A stretch of 38,342 nucleotides of DNA, taken from Flavobacteriales bacterium. Its GTDB lineage: Bacteria > Bacteroidota > Bacteroidia > Flavobacteriales > Flavobacteriaceae. Shown here one piece after another: positions 1 to 7,720 of the stretch. Location of the stretch: positions 1 through 38,342 of the forward strand of contig WTIO01000009.1 in assembly GCA_011526365.1 (NCBI GenBank), given 5' to 3'. The notes under the pieces are model-generated. The model had not been told where the DNA came from. It worked only from the letters and a program-made list of their open reading frames with translations, and searched no databases. Both the position numbers and the translations under genes were made by a program. Each line of letters starts with the position of its first letter. Within the stretch, counting starts at the first letter, position 1.

Positions 1-17
1 ATTGTGTATTCATTAAT

Positions 18-203
18 ATGACAAAATTTTTCAGAAAACTCATTTACTATTTTTTATTATTCACAGGAATGATACTTTCAACATCCCATTTAGGTGATAA
101 TTATATGGGTATATCAGATGAAGAAGGGTATTTACTTGCTATTGGAGTATGCTGCTTTATGGCTTTCTTTTTAGAATATTTTCTACCCAAGATTAGGAAA
201 TAA
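18..203 (+). CDS. Small membrane protein, hypothetical
   Basis: The 61-residue product has two hydrophobic stretches (about residues 9-20 and 40-55) separated by a short polar loop, so a two-helix membrane protein is likely. I do not recognise a family. The coding region is very AT-rich, like the following 1 kb and unlike the rest of the window, which suggests accessory DNA. The ATG at 18 lies close to the window edge, so an upstream gene or promoter cannot be judged. A copy of the 40-bp repeat begins 13 bases after its stop. Confidence 0.45.
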   Translation: MTKFFRKLIYYFLLFTGMILSTSHLGDNYMGISDEEGYLLAIGVCCFMAFFLEYFLPKIRK

Positions 204-216
204 CTAATGCTTAAAA

Positions 217-256
217 AACCTAAAGGTATCTGGGTTATACTGTTCCAACTTTAGTT
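217..256. repeat. 40-bp imperfect direct repeat, copy 1
   Basis: This copy matches 1033-1072 at 35 of 40 positions by eye. The core TCTGGGTTATACTG is identical in both. The outer arms (AACCTAAAG and CTTTAGTT) form an imperfect inverted repeat with one extra C. It lies 13 bases after the stop of the preceding plus-strand gene. Read on the minus strand it ends an open frame with Lys-Val-Gly-Thr-Val-stop. Its nature is unknown. Confidence 0.6.
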
Positions 257-298
257 ATGGTATAATTGGGGTAAAATAAATAAACGTTGGATTTAATT

Positions 299-550
299 TT
301 AATCTAATTTTTTGTTAATTGAATCAAGAATTTTAATCATTTCATCATACTTAACTTGCTCATCAATATGTTGTTGGATATGTTGATGCCTTATATTTTG
401 TGGTGGGTCATAATAATCCCTAATAAATTCTGATACTATACCAATGGTTGCTAAAGAACCAAAAAATAAACAGCCCATAATAAATATTGTTGTGTTAATT
501 GCAATTGTGGAAAGTGGGTCTTTCAGGTAATTTTTTAAAATACTTTTCAT
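299..550 (-). CDS. Small membrane-anchored protein, hypothetical
   Basis: The 83-residue product has one clear transmembrane segment at about residues 17-40, followed by a polar, His/Gln-rich and probably helical tail (about residues 48-83). The topology suggests a single-pass protein with a cytoplasmic or periplasmic coiled tail. I do not recognise a family. It lies between the two copies of the 40-bp repeat, in AT-rich DNA, and is divergent from the thioesterase gene at 640. Confidence 0.5.
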   Translation of the reverse strand: MKSILKNYLKDPLSTIAINTTIFIMGCLFFGSLATIGIVSEFIRDYYDPPQNIRHQHIQQHIDEQVKYDEMIKILDSINKKLD

Positions 551-639
551 AATTAAAAATTACAAAAAACTACAGAAACATTAGTTACAGAAGAGAATTG
601 CGGCAATTAGTATCTTTATGGAAACTATAATAAAGTAGA

Positions 640-1023
640 ATGGACACAAAATTATCTATGTCTTTTTTGGCTGAACCTAATGATGCAAACTTTAGCGGTA
701 ACGTTCACGGTGGTAAAGTGATGAAATGGATTGATGAAGTTGGATATGCATTAGCAGTTAAGTATTCAAAAAGGTATTGCGTCACAAAATTTGTAGATGA
801 TATTGAATTTTTGAAACCTATAGAAATAGGTGATTTAGTGAAATTGGATGCTGAAATAATTAAATTCGGAAACTCATCTTTAAGGATTAAGATTGACGTT
901 TTTAGTATAGATTTAATTAAAGGAAAATCAAAAAAAAATTGTGAATGCTTTATTGTTTTTGTTGCTTTAGATAAAAATGGGAAAAAGGTTAATATCAAAC
1001 ATCCAAAAAAAAAGGATAATTAA
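640..1023 (+). CDS. Acyl-CoA thioesterase, hotdog fold
   Basis: The 127-residue product fits the YciA/BACH group of hotdog-fold acyl-CoA thioesterases, which hydrolyse acyl-CoA to free fatty acid and CoA in the cytosol. The diagnostic stretch is NFSGNVHGGKVMKWIDE (residues 17-33), where the Asn/His-Gly-Gly region and the acidic residue form the usual active site. The middle (VDDIEFLKPIEIGD) matches the second conserved strand of the family. The lysine-rich C-terminus is weakly conserved. Base composition is much more AT-rich than in the housekeeping genes further right, and the gene sits between two copies of a direct repeat, so recent acquisition is possible. The family call is firm; the substrate is not known. 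Confidence 0.85.
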   Translation: MDTKLSMSFLAEPNDANFSGNVHGGKVMKWIDEVGYALAVKYSKRYCVTKFVDDIEFLKPIEIGDLVKLDAEIIKFGNSSLRIKIDVFSIDLIKGKSKKNCECFIVFVALDKNGKKVNIKHPKKKDN

Positions 1024-1367
1024 CTCTTAATGAATCTAAATGCATCTGGGTTATACTGCTCCAGCTTTAGTTCCATTCCTTATTTTTTCGCCCCTTTTCA
1101 ATTGCTGAGGTGCCATACCATCATACACACCCCTACTTAGACCACTCCTTGATAGCATTAGAATTTAAACGCACATAATCTTGGTTCCCTGCTAACTATT
1201 TTGGAGCCCTTACAATCCTTCTATTTTTAATTTTTTATCTTGTTAAGGGTATTGTTTTGCAGCGGAAACATCCCATTCCAGCAAGGGTGTAATTGGGATT
1301 AAAAAAAAGACAAGAAAAAACGAATAAACACACCGAAGGTGTTCTAGATTTTAATACAAAAGGTAAA
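1024..1367. other. Intergenic region with possible 35-codon remnant
   Basis: About 340 bases without a convincing gene. It holds repeat copy 2 at its left end. A minus-strand open frame of 35 codons (ATG at 1158, stop at 1051-1053) contains VYDGMAPQQLKRGEKIRNGT and ends inside the repeat. It could be the tail of a decayed transposase or other accessory gene, but I cannot prove it. A phrase near 1289 (TAATTGGG followed by an A-rich run) resembles the sequence directly after repeat copy 1 (near 263). A small hairpin ACACC-GAA-GGTGT lies at 1330-1342, about 25 bases before the M20 gene. Confidence 0.35.
1033..1072. repeat. 40-bp imperfect direct repeat, copy 2
   Basis: Second copy of the element at 217-256, beginning 9 bases after the thioesterase stop. 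The five differences from copy 1 include two in the pairing arms. Read on the minus strand it ends an open frame with Lys-Ala-Gly-Ala-Val-stop. Confidence 0.6.
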
Positions 1368-2876
1368 ATGAAAAAACTAGTTGTAATCTGTGTTGTAGTA
1401 CTATTTGCTCCCGTAGGCTGGGCACAATCTGGAGCACAGTTAGACACATGGGCAAAAGAAGCAACAATCAATTCTTTTCCTATGCTCTATGAACTATTGA
1501 GTATTCCAAATGACGCCCTGCGTTCTGCAGAAATAGCTTTAAATGTACAGTGGTGTGAACGCAATTTTAAGGACAGGGGCTTTATCACTAAACGTATTGC
1601 GACTCCTAAAGCGCCACTATTGCTTGCAGAAAAAAAACATCCAGGGACCCAGCAAACGGTACTAATATATTTACAGATAGACGGACAACCTGTGGACCCG
1701 TCCAGATGGTTTCAAGAAAGCCCTTACAAGCCCACATTAAAAAAGCCAACAGCTGACGGCCAATGGGAGGCGATTTCATGGAAAAAAATCAAAGCCTACG
1801 AGGACGATTGGCGGGTTTTTGCACGTTCCGCAAGCGATGCTAAAGGCCCTGTTGTAATGTTTTTGAATGCAATGGATGTGCTTCTCCGTAAGAAGATCAC
1901 ACCCAATTACAACATTAAAGTCATCATGGATTTTGAAGAAGAATTGGGGTCTCCGCATTTGCCCGAAGCCGTGGCCGCTAATCGGGAGCTGTTAAAAGCC
2001 GATCAGTTGGTTATTTTTGATGGGCCCAAGCACCGTTCTGGGAAACCCACACTTACCTTTGGCGCTCGAGGAATTTCAACAATTCAGCTTACTACATACG
2101 GTCCAGTTGTTCCACAGCACAGCGGACATTTTGGCAATTATGTTCCCAACCCAGCGTTGCGTTTGGCAAAACTTTTGGCCTCCATGAAAGACGATCAAGG
2201 CCGTGTGACGATTCCCGGTTTTTATGATGGGATTACCATTGACGATAAAACAAAAACACTATTGGCCGCTTTCCCCCACAACGAAAAGGAATTTATGAAC
2301 ACCCTTCAAATTGGAGCGGTGGACAAAGTAGGGCCAAACTATCAAGAGGCCATTCAATACCCGTCATTAAACATACGAGGCATGCAGTCTGGGTGGATTA
2401 ATGATAAAGTAAGAACCATAGTTCCGGCATGGGCCAGAGCTGAAATTGACGTCCGTTTAGTTTTGGAGTCCGAGCCCGAACGCCTAATTGGATTAATTCG
2501 CAATCATATTGAGCAACAAGGGTATTTTGTTGTGGATAGGAAGCCCACGCCAAAAGAAAGAACACAGCATCCTAAAGTAGCCACCTTCACTTACGAAATA
2601 TCGTACCAATCTTTTCGAACCAATTTAAACTCAAAAATAGGCACATGGCTTCGCAATGCTTTGCGCAGAGCATTTGAAGAAGACCCTATTAGAGTGCGAA
2701 TGAGCGGAGGATCTATTCCCATTTCCCCATTTGTAAACACCTTGGAAATCCCCGCGGTTACTGTGCCCACAGTTAACAGAGACAACAATCAACACAGTCC
2801 CAACGAAAACATTCGTTTGGGCGACTTTAGGAATGGTATTAAAACCATTTTAGCAGTACTAACAGAAAAGCTCTAA
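1368..2876 (+). CDS. Secreted M20-family metallohydrolase
   Basis: The 502-residue product begins with a Sec signal peptide (about residues 1-19, cleavage after WA-Q). The ATG at 1368 was chosen over the upstream start at 1293 because it places this signal at the N-terminus. The body follows the M20/M25/M40 plan, with landmarks YLQIDGQPVD (101-110), SASD (154-157), the Glu-Glu of DFEEELGSP (about 188-196), IFDGP (216-220) and the C-terminal histidine of NQHSPNENI (H476). The middle residues carry the lid/dimerisation domain. M20 enzymes are zinc peptidases or amidohydrolases. Here the usual first metal ligand (His of HxD) reads as Gln103, so the metal site may be altered. The exact substrate is unknown. 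It is probably transcribed alone. Confidence 0.85.
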   Translation: MKKLVVICVVVLFAPVGWAQSGAQLDTWAKEATINSFPMLYELLSIPNDALRSAEIALNVQWCERNFKDRGFITKRIATPKAPLLLAEKKHPGTQQTVLIYLQIDGQPVDPSRWFQESPYKPTLKKPTADGQWEAISWKKIKAYEDDWRVFARSASDAKGPVVMFLNAMDVLLRKKITPNYNIKVIMDFEEELGSPHLPEAVAANRELLKADQLVIFDGPKHRSGKPTLTFGARGISTIQLTTYGPVVPQHSGHFGNYVPNPALRLAKLLASMKDDQGRVTIPGFYDGITIDDKTKTLLAAFPHNEKEFMNTLQIGAVDKVGPNYQEAIQYPSLNIRGMQSGWINDKVRTIVPAWARAEIDVRLVLESEPERLIGLIRNHIEQQGYFVVDRKPTPKERTQHPKVATFTYEISYQSFRTNLNSKIGTWLRNALRRAFEEDPIRVRMSGGSIPISPFVNTLEIPAVTVPTVNRDNNQHSPNENIRLGDFRNGIKTILAVLTEKL

Positions 2877-2911
2877 ACCAAAAAACAGGGGGTGCCCTAG
2901 GAATCCAAAAG

Positions 2912-3862
2912 CTATGGTTTAATGGATAAGGTCCCTTGCCGTTCTGTGTTTAAAACTAATTGTGTTACATCTGGACGAGAATAATGTCCAACAGGATCAA
3001 AATTTTGACGTTCTTCATACACGCTGCTTAGTGCCAGTGTATGACAAAAAACACCCTCTTCATTTACAATCGGTTGCACCATCCATTCCCCGTTGGGGCC
3101 TGCAATTGTTGATCCGCCATTGGCCAAAATATCGGGAGCATTTTCGAGTATTTTTTCTAGGTGAGGGGTTTGAGCAGGAAAATCTGTTTTACGCATCAGG
3201 CTAGACACAGAAACCACGAATGATCGGGATTCCCGAGCCACAAAACGGGTAATGTCCTTGGTGTTGTGATCGCCTCCTGGCCAAACGGCAACATGAAGGT
3301 TTTCCCCTTGAGCGTACAACGCTGCTCGGGGTAATGGCATCCAGTTTTCCCAACAGTTTAAGCCTCCAAGGGTAAATCCATTTAATTCGTGCACTCTTAA
3401 TCCATGACCATCTCCGGGCGCCCAAGTCAATCGTTCGTCATAGGTAGGTTGCAATTTCCTGTGAACTGATTTTGGTTCCCCTGCTTTGTTAATATACACC
3501 AATGAACAATACAGGCTGTGGCCCCCTCTGTCCTTTGCACGTTCAATAATCCCCAGATAAACAGCCAATTTTAATTCTTTAGCCAATTTGCATATCGAAT
3601 CTAAATCCCCTGCTTCTATTTGAATTGCATTGTTTGCATAATGGGCGTGAAGTTCTTTATTAACAGGGAGTTCCCATTTTGCACCTTGGGTTAGCGAAAG
3701 CCAAAAAGGATACCCAGGCAAAAACCCTTCCCCAAAAACTATTAAGTCAGCATTTTTTTTAGCGGCTTCAAGCATGGCCTCTTTAGCTTTTTCTACAGTG
3801 CCAGACTTATTAAGCCACACTGGGGCAAGTTGCGCCATCGCAACAGTTATGTTCTGATCCAT
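2912..3862 (-). CDS. Nitrilase (carbon-nitrogen hydrolase family)
   Basis: The 316-residue cytosolic enzyme has the complete catalytic set of the nitrilase superfamily: Glu45 in FGEGFLPGYP, Lys136 in HRKLQPTYDERL, and the nucleophile Cys170 in NCWENWMPL. The long second motif and CWEN are typical of branch-1 nitrilases, which convert nitriles directly to carboxylic acids and ammonia, rather than of amidases. No signal peptide is present. It converges on the M20 gene and shows no operon partner, so the natural substrate (aliphatic or aryl nitrile) cannot be inferred from context. The length fits the family. Confidence 0.9.
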   Translation of the reverse strand: MDQNITVAMAQLAPVWLNKSGTVEKAKEAMLEAAKKNADLIVFGEGFLPGYPFWLSLTQGAKWELPVNKELHAHYANNAIQIEAGDLDSICKLAKELKLAVYLGIIERAKDRGGHSLYCSLVYINKAGEPKSVHRKLQPTYDERLTWAPGDGHGLRVHELNGFTLGGLNCWENWMPLPRAALYAQGENLHVAVWPGGDHNTKDITRFVARESRSFVVSVSSLMRKTDFPAQTPHLEKILENAPDILANGGSTIAGPNGEWMVQPIVNEEGVFCHTLALSSVYEERQNFDPVGHYSRPDVTQLVLNTERQGTLSIKP

Positions 3863-3988
3863 ATTAAGAATATTCTTTCTATTGTAAAGCTATAAATTAA
3901 CTTTCAAATGCATTCTGAGCATTTTTCCACACCAAGGGGAACCAAGCATGCATTAGGGAAACATTGGGGGAAGTTGTAAGTTAGAGGG

Positions 3989-4621
3989 ATGAAAACACAA
4001 GTGCTCACAACAATTGCAAGCACCTTAAAAAGGAGGTTTAAAAACGATTACACCCTTATTAAAAAGGCACTATTTGTATTACTCGTGGCACTGTTTTCTT
4101 TGCCCCTCACGGCTCAAGTAAAACGCGAGAAAGAATCCCGAATAGACAAAACCGAACTTCCCTCAGCTGTAGTGGCCCTGCTCCCACAAATAGAAAAAAA
4201 CGCCAAGCACCTGCGTTACTATAAAGAAATAGATGGGGACAAAATAAGTTATGAAGTAAAGCTTAAAAAAGCCAAGGATCATTTTAGCATCGAATTTAGT
4301 CAGCTAGGAACCCTTGAAGATATTGAGGCTATTATCCCAAAATCGGAACTCCCCGAAGCAGTCTTAAAGACACTTAAAAACAACTTTGAACACGTTCATT
4401 TAAAGCGTATACAAAAACAGTTTCGCAATGAAAACAACAACCCCAAGCAACTAATTGAAGCTGTTTTTGAATCCCAATTAGCACCTACGGCCTATGAAAT
4501 TTTAATATCAGGAAAAACCAATACGAGTTACAAACAATTTGAATTGCTAATTGATAGTAAGGGAACCATCGTTGCAAAGCGTCCTGTAATTTTTAAAGAC
4601 TATGAACACTTGGTCTATTAA
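3989..4621 (+). CDS. Exported PepSY-like protein, hypothetical
   Basis: The 210-residue product has a long, basic N-terminal region followed by a hydrophobic signal segment (about residues 25-41, ending LPLTAQ), so it is probably exported to the periplasm. The rest alternates short helical segments with the repeated phrase ELP(S/E)AV (near residues 56 and 120) and strands, resembling the PepSY-like proteins of Bacteroidota. The assignment is by pattern only. Its end overlaps the start of the DUF2490 gene by 20 bases, so the two are very likely co-translated and act together at the envelope. Confidence 0.6.
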   Translation: MKTQVLTTIASTLKRRFKNDYTLIKKALFVLLVALFSLPLTAQVKREKESRIDKTELPSAVVALLPQIEKNAKHLRYYKEIDGDKISYEVKLKKAKDHFSIEFSQLGTLEDIEAIIPKSELPEAVLKTLKNNFEHVHLKRIQKQFRNENNNPKQLIEAVFESQLAPTAYEILISGKTNTSYKQFELLIDSKGTIVAKRPVIFKDYEHLVY

Positions 4622-5288
4622 ACACACTGTTTTTTTTACCCTTTTTTGCAGCTGTGTTTTAGTTCGGGCACAGCAGTTGGAGGCCCGTTACGTTCAACCT
4701 CAAGTATTAGTATCACACCAGGCCAGTGAAAACTACGATGTCTATTTTGGATTTTCCTCAAGGAGGAACACAAACGCCCAAAACAGCAGGGGTCCAATGA
4801 AATTCTACCAACTATCTCACTTTTCTGCCTTTCGATTAGAAAACAACAATAAAATCAGCTTAGGGGTATTGTACCGTTTTAGTGAACACCTAAAAAACGG
4901 CAGCCCCAATGAGTTGCGCTTGACCCAGCAATTTCACACTGCTTCGAAACCTTTTGCCGTACGCTACACACACAGGTTTAGAATAGAAGAACGCCTTACA
5001 ACGGCAACAGTACGCACTCGATTACGGTATCGACTAGGAATTGACTTTTCCTTAAACGGCGCTTCTATAGACGTAGGTGAAGCCTACACGCTGTTTCATG
5101 CAGAAAGCCTTTTACAACTGGCCAAAAACCAATTCCCGCGATATGATTTTAGAGCATCCACAGGCTTTGGAGTAGTGTTAAGCCCTACACTAAAAATACA
5201 GGCAATGCTACAACACCGTTTTGAAAAGCTTTCACGAGCACCCTTCAACACTTGGTTAGGGGTTGTTGCGGGATATATAAAAATCTAA
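4602..5288 (+). CDS. DUF2490 family outer-membrane protein
   Basis: The 228-residue product has a signal peptide (about residues 1-23, ending VRAQ) followed by alternating amphipathic strands that fit a small outer-membrane beta-barrel. The arginine-rich RYTHRFRIEERL and RTRLRYRL segments (near residues 120-145) are hallmarks of DUF2490, a Bacteroidota family of unknown function. The start codon lies inside the preceding gene (20-base overlap), which supports coupled expression with the PepSY-like protein. Confidence 0.75.
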   Translation: MNTWSIKHTVFFTLFCSCVLVRAQQLEARYVQPQVLVSHQASENYDVYFGFSSRRNTNAQNSRGPMKFYQLSHFSAFRLENNNKISLGVLYRFSEHLKNGSPNELRLTQQFHTASKPFAVRYTHRFRIEERLTTATVRTRLRYRLGIDFSLNGASIDVGEAYTLFHAESLLQLAKNQFPRYDFRASTGFGVVLSPTLKIQAMLQHRFEKLSRAPFNTWLGVVAGYIKI

Positions 5289-5354
5289 ACTCAAGAGGGG
5301 ATCAAAAATGTAGAGCTGAAAATTACTAAGGCCAATTGTGTTAGATTTGTTATA

Positions 5355-6515
5355 ATGAAACGCTTGATACAAGTTTTTTTTGCCGCAACCGTTGTGTTTT
5401 TTTTAGCAGTCAGTTGTTCAAAACGCCCCACGTATCCTGTCATTGACGGCATAGGGGCGTGTGGTAATGGCATTCACGATAGAGGAGAATTGGGTGTAGA
5501 TTGTGGAGGAAGCTGTCCGAACCAATGCACCAATGTTAAATTTTTAGAAGGAGAAATTTATACAAGAGTCCCCCTTAACCCAAACTTTCAATACATTGTT
5601 ACTGGGCCATTTATTATACGTGATAAGGCGGCTCTTAACATTCCTGCAGGAACAAAAATAAAAGTACAACCCGACGTAGGAGCCTATATTGCGGTAATGC
5701 AAGGGGGAAGAATTTTCGCATGGGGTACAGCAGATAATCCCATCACCATTACCTCCAACGCTGCCGAACCACGCCCAGGAGATTGGGGCGGGCTCATTAT
5801 TTGTGGAAAAGCTCCTGTAGCAGGAGACGACAAAAGACTATCTGAATTGGGCTATTACTTTTATGGCGGAGACAACGTCCTCGACAGTTCAGGGTATTTG
5901 AAGTATGTAAAAATTGAATATGCAGGAGCTGCTTACGACACCATAAGGAAGTTTAATGCCATCAGTTTTTATGGTACAGGTGCTTATACTAGTGTAGACC
6001 ACCTTTGGATTGATCGTGCCCAGGCCACTGGGGTTGGAATTAATGGGGGCACCATGCCCCTAACAGATGTTTATGTTTCTGAAGGCGAGGAAGGGGTTCG
6101 TATACAAGAAACATGGGCGGGTAAAGGAGAACGGTGGTTTTTAGCCGACAACGAAAACCAAGGACTCACAATAATTGGTGCCCCTGCACTTAGTGCCACC
6201 AATAGCTCAAGCATTCGATTAAACCATATTGAAATAAAAAATCCGGGAAGCTACGGCATGTATTTTTCTGGGGTATCCCAAAAACTTCAACTGTATAATG
6301 CGCGTATTGAAAATGCCGCTGTAGGAATTGGGTTTTTTAATGTTGAAAATCAAAACGAGCTGCTAAACACGTTCGATTTTAAAAACATAGGCATTCGCAA
6401 CAGCCAAAGCCTATCCAATATTCCTCAGTTTAATTTGATGCTAAATACTGCGGAAACACCCGCTGCAGAATCCCTCCAACGTCCAAATTGGGCAACACTT
6501 TGGCCACAGGACTAG
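5355..6515 (+). CDS. Lipoprotein with cysteine-rich motif and beta-helix
   Basis: The 386-residue product carries a lipoprotein signal with the modified cysteine at residue 21 (FLAVSC). Residues 36-59 form a compact six-cysteine motif of the type CGNG-x-D-x-GE-GVDCGG-x-C-x3-C, seen in many flavobacterial surface proteins and in some eukaryotic extracellular proteins. The remainder, from about residue 65, has repeating short strands (for example GGRIFAWGTADNPITITSN, GDWGGLIICG) typical of a right-handed parallel beta-helix. I expect a surface-exposed lipoprotein; no catalytic residues are evident. Its stop codon interlocks with the stop of the DUF4249 gene on the other strand in a CTAG palindrome. 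Confidence 0.75.
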   Translation: MKRLIQVFFAATVVFFLAVSCSKRPTYPVIDGIGACGNGIHDRGELGVDCGGSCPNQCTNVKFLEGEIYTRVPLNPNFQYIVTGPFIIRDKAALNIPAGTKIKVQPDVGAYIAVMQGGRIFAWGTADNPITITSNAAEPRPGDWGGLIICGKAPVAGDDKRLSELGYYFYGGDNVLDSSGYLKYVKIEYAGAAYDTIRKFNAISFYGTGAYTSVDHLWIDRAQATGVGINGGTMPLTDVYVSEGEEGVRIQETWAGKGERWFLADNENQGLTIIGAPALSATNSSSIRLNHIEIKNPGSYGMYFSGVSQKLQLYNARIENAAVGIGFFNVENQNELLNTFDFKNIGIRNSQSLSNIPQFNLMLNTAETPAAESLQRPNWATLWPQD

Positions 6516-7720
6516 GGGATCCAAAATTCGGGCACCCGATTGCTTCCTAAAACGGTGCAATCCCCACATTGGGTGGTAATAAAAATGTAGGGCCCTCCAG
6601 GAAACTCCCCAGTATTTAATTTATAAAAACGGCCGTAGCCGGAGTATATCGTGTTAAGCAAGTTTCTATTGCCCCGACTACCCTCTGTAGAGGGAGCAAA
6701 TTGAGTACAAGAGATAAAATAATCAGGGGTTTCAGCTTCAGGATAAAAATCATTTAGATTGAAAAAAATTCGTTTCTCCGCCACAGCAGAAACACGAAAA
6801 AAGCCAGCCACTTTTTCCGAGGAATCCTCCCGATTTTTCATATTCCCAGCAATATACCCCGGCTGCTTTTCCGTAAAAAATGCCGATGAGGTTACTGACA
6901 AGTCTTTTAAGGTTTCAAAATAGCTGTAGGTAGGTGCCGACTCCACTAAAAGACGCACTAAAACACTGTAACGATGCTGTAGCTTGGGGTCGTTTAGGGG
7001 AAGAAAATGAACGGGTTCCTTTTGTAAACGGTCTTGGGTTTGGTTTAAGGTGGAACGCAGTTGAATACGCTCCGAAAGGGCTGTTCCATAACAGGTTTGC
7101 TCTTCCGTTTCGCGCAATATAATATCTGTAGCAAAGGTGGAAGTTCCTTCAAATACCACTATAGCATCATAAGGGGTCCAATAGGGGGCTACAATTTTAT
7201 ACGTTTCCTCATATTCAAATCGATACAAACGGGATTGATTAGAGGCACTAGCAGCATCCAAAAGGATACTGATTCCTTCTTCCCCACGATCATTTACAGC
7301 GGCTTCGGCATATACTTGTTCTAAGGCTGCTGGCTCGGGAAGCATCATTGGAGTGGATTCGTAATGCTTGCCCTCCAGGGTTGTAATTTCCAAGGTATAT
7401 TTTTCATCGGCAACAGCAGCAAACGGGACTTCAGCTTCATAAATGCCCTCTTTTTGTTCTTTAAAATTAAAGCGGTCCCCCTTGTTGGTGCGCACTTGAA
7501 CTACAGCGCCTTTTTCCATCGTTGGGGTGCCGTCAAAAGCATAAGAGCGCGAAAGGGAAATTTTGTGTTTCTTGTGTTGATTGCTAACACTACCATCTAC
7601 AATTAGCACTTCATCAAAAGCTTCTTCGTCAAACGCGTAGGGCTCGGTACAACCTTTGCTAAACACACACGCTACTACAATGATTAGCACCCAAAAATAA
7701 CGACTGTTGTTTGAATTCAT
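6512..7720 (-). CDS. DUF4249 family lipoprotein
   Basis: The 402-residue product starts with a hydrophobic signal and a likely lipidation cysteine at residue 24 (SKGC). It then shows the DUF4249 pattern: an early LIVDGSVSN strand, an immunoglobulin-like region containing YTLEITTLEGKHYES, and a C-terminal part with FINLND-like and CTVLGSN segments. DUF4249 proteins are encoded beside TonB-dependent receptors in Bacteroidota and are thought to be their outer-membrane partners. Here the ATG overlaps the receptor's stop by one base (TGATG), which indicates translational coupling to the upstream receptor gene. The cargo is unknown. Confidence 0.85.
   Translation of the reverse strand: MNSNNSRYFWVLIIVVACVFSKGCTEPYAFDEEAFDEVLIVDGSVSNQHKKHKISLSRSYAFDGTPTMEKGAVVQVRTNKGDRFNFKEQKEGIYEAEVPFAAVADEKYTLEITTLEGKHYESTPMMLPEPAALEQVYAEAAVNDRGEEGISILLDAASASNQSRLYRFEYEETYKIVAPYWTPYDAIVVFEGTSTFATDIILRETEEQTCYGTALSERIQLRSTLNQTQDRLQKEPVHFLPLNDPKLQHRYSVLVRLLVESAPTYSYFETLKDLSVTSSAFFTEKQPGYIAGNMKNREDSSEKVAGFFRVSAVAEKRIFFNLNDFYPEAETPDYFISCTQFAPSTEGSRGNRNLLNTIYSGYGRFYKLNTGEFPGGPYIFITTQCGDCTVLGSNRVPEFWIP

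Noticed and set aside
217-300. Integron attC-like site (GTTGGAT core near 286)
   Set aside because: The core pairs poorly with upstream sequence, no second site with the same layout is found at copy 2, and no integrase is present.
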